DNA of 64,000 bases from contig NZ_JAETWB010000005.1 in assembly GCF_016773205.1 (NCBI RefSeq), positions 219,724 to 283,723 of the forward strand. The letters are read 5' to 3'. Below the pieces are notes generated by a model. It was not told where the DNA came from, searched no databases, and saw nothing but the letters and a program-made list of their open reading frames with translations. This stretch comes from Belnapia arida (GTDB lineage Bacteria > Pseudomonadota > Alphaproteobacteria > Acetobacterales > Acetobacteraceae). Below are positions 59,970-64,000 of the stretch, one piece after another (position 1 is the first letter of the stretch; every line of letters begins with the position of its first letter). A program made the translations under genes and the position numbers.

Positions 59970-60688
59970 TGCCATGGCGTCGCATGCAGGCCGAGGCGAT
60001 GCGCGTCGAGACCGACGCACATCGTCGGACGGAATCTGCCCCACCCCTCCGCATCCGGCGACTGGACGAGGAGGAACTGCCGGCCATCGAACAGCACCTG
60101 CTGGAGTTCGGCTGGCTCGACCGCCATGCCCGCTTCGGCGCGGGCACGAGCGACCTGGCGGTCGCCGCCTATGTCCTGCGGATGAACCCATCCTGCGCGA
60201 TCCTGGTGGGCGCCGTGGAGGAGGCGAGCGGCAAGATCGTTGGTCTGGCCGGGGCGCAGCTGGCGCTCGCGCCGGGCCACGTGAAAATGGCGGTCACGGT
60301 CCACCCGGACCACAGCTCCTGCGGCCTCGGACGGCGCCTGCTCCGGCAGGCACTCTCCGGCGCCGCTGCGCAGGGGCAAGAAGTCGCGCATTTCTTCTTC
60401 TCTGCCGATAACCGGCCGATCCTCGCACTGGTGTGCAGCCTGGGCGCGGACATGGCCGCCACCTTTGACCGCGCGGAACTCCGGCTGGACGCCTTCGGAC
60501 CGCCAACGCCGCCACCCTTCGTATTGCTATTGCGCCAGGGCGGTCACGGCAGCGTGAGACGTGTGGTCGCGCATCCGGGGATATGCGAAACATTAGCCGC
60601 GAAATCGGGACGATGCAGCGGTGACGACGGTCCACCAACCTGCACCCAGTCTGGGGTTTGGCGAGGCGTGGCGCCGCGCCGTTCCTGA
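59969..60688 (+). CDS. GNAT family acetyltransferase
   Basis: A 239-residue protein starting at ATG 59969 inside the stop of the DUF1127 gene. The GNAT core is at about residues 20-165: IRRLDEEELPAIEQHLLEFG, motif A in KMAVTVHPDHSSCGLGRRLLRQAL (the Gln/Arg-x-x-Gly-x-Gly/Ala pattern appears as SSCGLG), and a following AHFFFSADNRPIL. The C-terminal 55 residues (HGSVRRVVAHPGICE onward) form an extra tail with low conservation. The substrate is unknown. Close to the DUF1127 gene, it may be a small-molecule or protein acetyltransferase. Confidence 0.72.
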   Translation: MPWRRMQAEAMRVETDAHRRTESAPPLRIRRLDEEELPAIEQHLLEFGWLDRHARFGAGTSDLAVAAYVLRMNPSCAILVGAVEEASGKIVGLAGAQLALAPGHVKMAVTVHPDHSSCGLGRRLLRQALSGAAAQGQEVAHFFFSADNRPILALVCSLGADMAATFDRAELRLDAFGPPTPPPFVLLLRQGGHGSVRRVVAHPGICETLAAKSGRCSGDDGPPTCTQSGVWRGVAPRRS

Positions 60689-60750
60689 CGCGACGCCGGC
60701 GCAGAGGGCCGGCGTCGCCAGGGCCGTATTGCCCCTCGGCCGAGCCGACC

Positions 60751-60993
60751 TCATGCACGCCATAGCGGCTTCCGCAGCAACGCCTGCACCTCGGGCGGAC
60801 CGAGGCCGGCATCGCGCTGCATACGTCCATCGAGCGCGTCGAGTTCGCGCCGTTCCACCGCGCGCCGGTACGCCAGGCGCATGGCGCGTTGCGCCGCTCC
60901 CGCGCCTTCCCGCAATGCGATCCAGGCCAAGTACGCGAGTTGGCGTAGGTCCTGGCCGCAGATCAAGGTCTGGACGGACGATAACAACATCAT
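60751..60993 (-). CDS. DUF1127-like small protein
   Basis: An 80-residue minus-strand gene. The N-terminal half (MMLLSSVQTLICGQDLRQLA) is partly hydrophobic. The C-terminal half, AYRRAVERRELDALDGRMQRD followed by AGLGPPEVQALLRKPLW, resembles the DUF1127 core (LxxLdDRxLxDiGlsR). It runs convergently to the acetyltransferase gene and divergently from the large activator gene at 61112. Two DUF1127-like genes thus flank the acetyltransferase. Confidence 0.6.
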   Translation of the reverse strand: MMLLSSVQTLICGQDLRQLAYLAWIALREGAGAAQRAMRLAYRRAVERRELDALDGRMQRDAGLGPPEVQALLRKPLWRA

Positions 60994-61111
60994 CTTGTTC
61001 CCCGATGCCTAGGCGGGCCGAAGCGCCACGCCGCGTCAAGCCTCGTCGGACGGCGTGGCATTCGGCATGGGCATGGGCGTGGAATCGGCTGCAACGTGCG
61101 CGAGGGCGGCC

Positions 61112-63187
61112 ATGCTGACCATCCGCATGCTCGGCGAACTGGCGGTGCTGCGCGATGGCGTGGCGCAGCCGCTGCCGCCCTCGAAGAAGACCCGTGCGCT
61201 GCTCGGTTATCTCGTCGGGACGGGGCGGCCGCAGCGGCGGGAACGGCTATGCACCCTGCTCTGGGATGTTCCCGACGATCCGCGAGGTGCCCTGCGCTGG
61301 AGCCTGAGCAAGCTGCGCGGTCTCGTCGACGAACCGGATGGCCCGGTGCGGATCCTAGCCGACCGCGATACCGTCGGCTACGCGCCCAAGGGCGCGCATA
61401 GTGACCTGCTCGCGCTGCGCCAGCTCTGTGAGCAACCGCTTGCGCGGGCCGCGACCGGGACGCTGACCGACGTCGCGGCGAGCGTCGGCGGCGAGTTCCT
61501 GGCGGGCCTCGACCTGCCGGCACAGCCAGACTTCCAAGCCTGGTGCCTGGCCGAGCGCGAGGATACCCGCCGACAGCATGCGGCGGTGCTGGAGGAGCTG
61601 GTCAACCGCCTCTCGGCTGCGGCGCCGGAGGAGGCGGTCGGGCATGCCCGCCGCTGGGTGGAGCTGGATGGCTTCGAGGCAAAGTCGCGCGCCGCGCTGG
61701 TCGGATTGCTTGTGCGGCTCGGCCGGCGCGCGGAGGCCCAGCAGCATTGCGAGACGGGCCTGCGGCTGCTGCAGGAAGCGGGCCTGCCGCCCGGGCCCCT
61801 GATGGCCGCGGCGCGGGAAATTCGTAGCCGGCCTTCGCCGATGGCACCGCTCCAGGCATCAGCCGAACCGATGCCAGCGCCGGTAGTTGCCGCAGCGCCG
61901 CCCGGCGTTGCCAGACGCCTGATCATCGTCGACGACGAACCCGAGATCGGCCGGATGGTGGCGGAGTATCTCGGCCGGCACGGCTTCGCGGTGCGCACCG
62001 CGACCAGTGGGCGAGCACTGCGCCAAATGCTGGCCGAGGAGCCGGCCGACCTGGTGGTCCTCGACGTAAACATGCCAGAGGAGGACGGCTTCGCCGTCGC
62101 GCGCAGCCTCAGCGTTGGCGCGGATGGCCCGCGCGTCCTTTTCCTCACCGCGGCCATCGACGTCGTCGACCGCGTGGTTGGGCTGGAACTTGGAGCCGAG
62201 GATTACATCACGAAGCCGTTCGACCTGCGCGAATTGCGCGTGCGGGTTCGCAACGTACTGCGTCGGGTGGACGAGGCGGCCGGCGAGTCCAAGTCGAGCC
62301 CAGCGCCGCACGAACCCGAGGTGGAGCCGGCGCCGATGCTCCGGCAGGAAATCCGCTTCTGCCTCGCCGCGGATCGCGTGCGGATCGCCTATGCGACCAG
62401 CGGCGAGGGACCGCCGCTCCTTAAGCCGTCGAACTGGCTGACGCATCTCGAATTCGATTGGGAAAGCCCGGTTTGGCGTCACTGGATGCGCGAGTTGTCG
62501 CGCGGCCGCCGGCTGGTCCGCTACGACGCGCGCGGCAACGGCCTCTCCGACTGGCAGGCCGAGGACCTCTCGCTGACTGCCTCCGGGCGTGACATGGAGG
62601 CGGTGGTCGAGGCTGCAGGCCTCGAGCGCTTCGCGGTGCTCGGCATCTCGCAGGGATGCGCCACCGCCATCGCCTACGCCGCGGAACATCCCGAGCGCGT
62701 CAGCCACTTGGTGCTCTATGGCGGCTACGCCCGGGGCTGGGCACAGCGGGACAACCCCACCGAACTGGCGACTCGGCAAGCGTTGGTCACCTTGATGCGG
62801 CATGGTTGGGGTGCCGACAATCCGGCCTTCCGCCAGTCTTTCACCAGTCTCTTCATCCCTGACGGCACCCAGGAGCAGGCGCGCTGGTTTAACGAGTTGC
62901 AGCGGATCACGACGTCGCCGGAGAACGCGGTCCGGCTCCAGGAAATGTTTGGATCCGTGCAGGTCGAGGTGCTGCTGCCGCAGATCCGCGTTCCCACCCT
63001 CGTGGTCCATTGCACGGGCGATGAGGTGGTGCCCTTCGAGGAAGGACGCCGCCTTGCCACGGGAATCAGAAGCGCGCGCTTCGTGCCGCTTGAGGGACGC
63101 AACCACATCCTGCTCGAGAACGAGCCGGCTTGGACCCGCTTCCTGGCCGAGATGCGCGCTTTCCTCGACGGAACCGACGGCGCCTAG
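61112..63187 (+). CDS. three-domain fusion: SARP/BTAD-like activator, receiver, alpha/beta hydrolase
   Basis: A 691-residue protein, start ATG 61112 with gagggcggcc upstream. Residues 1-95 resemble the winged-helix DNA-binding domain of SARP regulators (MLTIRMLGELAVLRDGVAQP, then RALRWSLSKLRGLV near 59-71). Residues 96-240 look like the bacterial transcriptional activator domain of helical repeats. A receiver follows at 268-385: DD at 274-275, phospho-acceptor D318 in VVLDVNMPEEDG, T346, K368 in YITKPF. Residues 411-690 form an alpha/beta hydrolase with S513 in GISQG, D637 in CTGDEVV and H665 in GRNHIL. The hydrolase type is one also seen fused to cyclases and LuxR-type regulators. Possibly a phosphorylation-controlled sensor whose hydrolase part binds a ligand. 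It stands near the two-component cluster and could be its output. Confidence 0.85.
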   Translation: MLTIRMLGELAVLRDGVAQPLPPSKKTRALLGYLVGTGRPQRRERLCTLLWDVPDDPRGALRWSLSKLRGLVDEPDGPVRILADRDTVGYAPKGAHSDLLALRQLCEQPLARAATGTLTDVAASVGGEFLAGLDLPAQPDFQAWCLAEREDTRRQHAAVLEELVNRLSAAAPEEAVGHARRWVELDGFEAKSRAALVGLLVRLGRRAEAQQHCETGLRLLQEAGLPPGPLMAAAREIRSRPSPMAPLQASAEPMPAPVVAAAPPGVARRLIIVDDEPEIGRMVAEYLGRHGFAVRTATSGRALRQMLAEEPADLVVLDVNMPEEDGFAVARSLSVGADGPRVLFLTAAIDVVDRVVGLELGAEDYITKPFDLRELRVRVRNVLRRVDEAAGESKSSPAPHEPEVEPAPMLRQEIRFCLAADRVRIAYATSGEGPPLLKPSNWLTHLEFDWESPVWRHWMRELSRGRRLVRYDARGNGLSDWQAEDLSLTASGRDMEAVVEAAGLERFAVLGISQGCATAIAYAAEHPERVSHLVLYGGYARGWAQRDNPTELATRQALVTLMRHGWGADNPAFRQSFTSLFIPDGTQEQARWFNELQRITTSPENAVRLQEMFGSVQVEVLLPQIRVPTLVVHCTGDEVVPFEEGRRLATGIRSARFVPLEGRNHILLENEPAWTRFLAEMRAFLDGTDGA

Positions 63188-63478
63188 GACAGATGCGCCA
63201 CCCGCGACGGTGGCGTCTGCGAAAAGCCTGGCAGGCGGTCGCCACGCATGTAGTGCCGTTCTGGCCGATAGCCACTGCCGCGCAGCCAAGCCCAAAAGCT
63301 GCGGAACGCTCGGCACGTGATCGTCATGGCTGCGCCCCCGCCCAGCCCGGTGCGAGACGGATGGCGGCCAGGCGCCCGTCAGGCCACGCATCGGCCGTGG
63401 TGCTGTCGAGGAAGGCGGGGTAGCCGGCCGTGAAGGCCTGGCAACCGCGAGGTTGGGCAGCGGCTCAAGGGGGAGCCT
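63188..63478. other. eroded sequence before IS3 fragment
   Basis: About 290 bases following the fusion gene. Short reading frames in several phases, without support for a gene; some residues on the plus strand (WQPRGWAAAQGEP) lead into the transposase fragment. I see no RNA gene or repeat here. Confidence 0.45.
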
Positions 63479-63739
63479 GTGGTCGAGGCGCTGAACCGCC
63501 TCGTCGGGCAGCAAGGTGCACCGAAGTATCTGTCTGCCGACAGCGGTAGCGAGTTCACCGGCCCGCTGGTGGACCTCTGGGCCTACCACCACGGGGTGCA
63601 GATCGACCTCTCGCGGCCCAGCAAGCCGACCGACAACGCCTTCATCGAGACCTTCAACGGTTCGCTGCGGGACGAGCGCCTGAACCTGCATTGGTTCGAG
63701 ACGCTGGCCGGGGCCCGTGCCATTGTCGAGGCTTGGTGA
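63479..63739 (+). pseudogene. IS3-family OrfB transposase fragment
   Basis: An 86-codon fragment containing VEALNRLVGQQGAPKYLSAD, then SGSEFTGPLVDLWAYHHGV and KPTDNAFIETFNGSLRDERL, typical of the catalytic core of IS3-type OrfB (the D-x35-E region). It stops after IVEAW at TGA 63739, where intact enzymes continue with R-x-DYN. The N-terminal part is missing. The fragment is not functional. Confidence 0.78.
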
Positions 63740-63820
63740 AGGGACCCCAATGATAGCCTTCCTTGCTCTGTTGCGAGCCTATCCGGGCAGGATGAGGCCT
63801 GAAGTCCCACTTTGGAGATC

Positions 63821-64000
63821 ATGGACAATGAACTGCTCCGCTTTGCCCGGCTCGCGGTGACGGTGGCGCGCCGCGTAGCCCCCACCCCGAGCCGCTTCGC
63901 CACCCCGACCTACACGCCAGCTTCCCTGTTCGCCCTGCTCCTGCTGCGGGAGAGGTTGCGGCTGACCTACCGTGGCCTGGAAGACCTTCTCTGCCTTGCA
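63821..64000 (+). CDS. transposase-type protein, 5' end (partial)
   Basis: A frame beginning at ATG 63821 (preceded by tttggagatc) reads MDNELLRFARLAVTVARRVA and continues in PTPSRFATPTYTPASLF to the window end, ending with RLTYRGLEDLLCLA. The Arg-rich start followed by a helix-rich YRGLEDLL motif resembles the N-terminal part of IS4/IS1182-like transposases. The gene continues outside the window, so the assignment is tentative. Confidence 0.5.
   Translation, partial: MDNELLRFARLAVTVARRVAPTPSRFATPTYTPASLFALLLLRERLRLTYRGLEDLLCLA

Noticed and set aside
1..64000. CRISPR arrays, rRNA and tRNA genes
   Set aside because: No regularly spaced direct repeats and no cloverleaf or rRNA-like segments were seen on either strand by reading; a covariance-model scan was not possible here.

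Overview
The window is a very GC-rich, densely coded alphaproteobacterial segment. The evidence for this is a 1542-residue NAD-dependent glutamate dehydrogenase, orphan Bug/TctC, TAXI and peptide-type binding proteins, DUF1127 proteins, a bactofilin and a flavocytochrome c/Sox cluster. The best guess is Acetobacteraceae (Roseomonas-like); this is inferred from gene content because no rRNA or tRNA is present.

Positions 1-42454 look like ordinary chromosome. First comes a sulfur-oxidation operon (a molybdenum hydroxylase large subunit, a small cytochrome c, the flavocytochrome c flavoprotein, then soxX, soxY, soxZ and soxA). It is followed by a serine hydrolase/peptide-binding-protein pair, argG, a K+ channel, a TctC protein, an MscS channel, a PaiB-like protein, an exported argininosuccinate-lyase-like protein, a TAXI protein and an asparagine-synthase-like protein. 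Next come a CBS-BON protein, a gdh-mug-MFS operon, a JmjC-type oxygenase with an OmpA-like partner, an amidase/nitronate monooxygenase operon, a Baeyer-Villiger-type monooxygenase, bipA, a His/Met-rich secreted protein, a PfkB kinase, a bactofilin, an AEC transporter, a second TctC protein and a methyltransferase.

Positions 42455-50776 are accessory DNA and less GC-rich in places. They hold a uracil-DNA-glycosylase-like gene, remnants of IS630, IS5 and IS3 elements, an unusual overlapping pair (a membrane-anchored protein and an OmpA-family lipoprotein), and a decayed Tn5053/Tn402-like transposon (tniA, tniB and resolvase remnants).

Positions 50777-63187 carry a DUF1326/DUF2182 pair, two small proteins, and a signalling block. 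The block contains an orphan ABC-type binding protein, a two-transmembrane sensor kinase, a single-domain receiver and a receiver-kinase-receiver hybrid. Nearby are a lipoprotein hydrolase, two DUF1127 proteins flanking an acetyltransferase, and a 691-residue protein that joins a SARP/BTAD-like activator, a receiver and an alpha/beta hydrolase. The window ends in transposase fragments.

The most interesting candidates are the three-domain activator-receiver-hydrolase protein with the adjacent binding-protein/kinase phosphorelay, the overlapping OmpA-lipoprotein/membrane-protein pair, and the Sox cluster with no local soxB and an atypical SoxY tail. Some positions are inferred by hand reading, and start choices are marked where uncertain.
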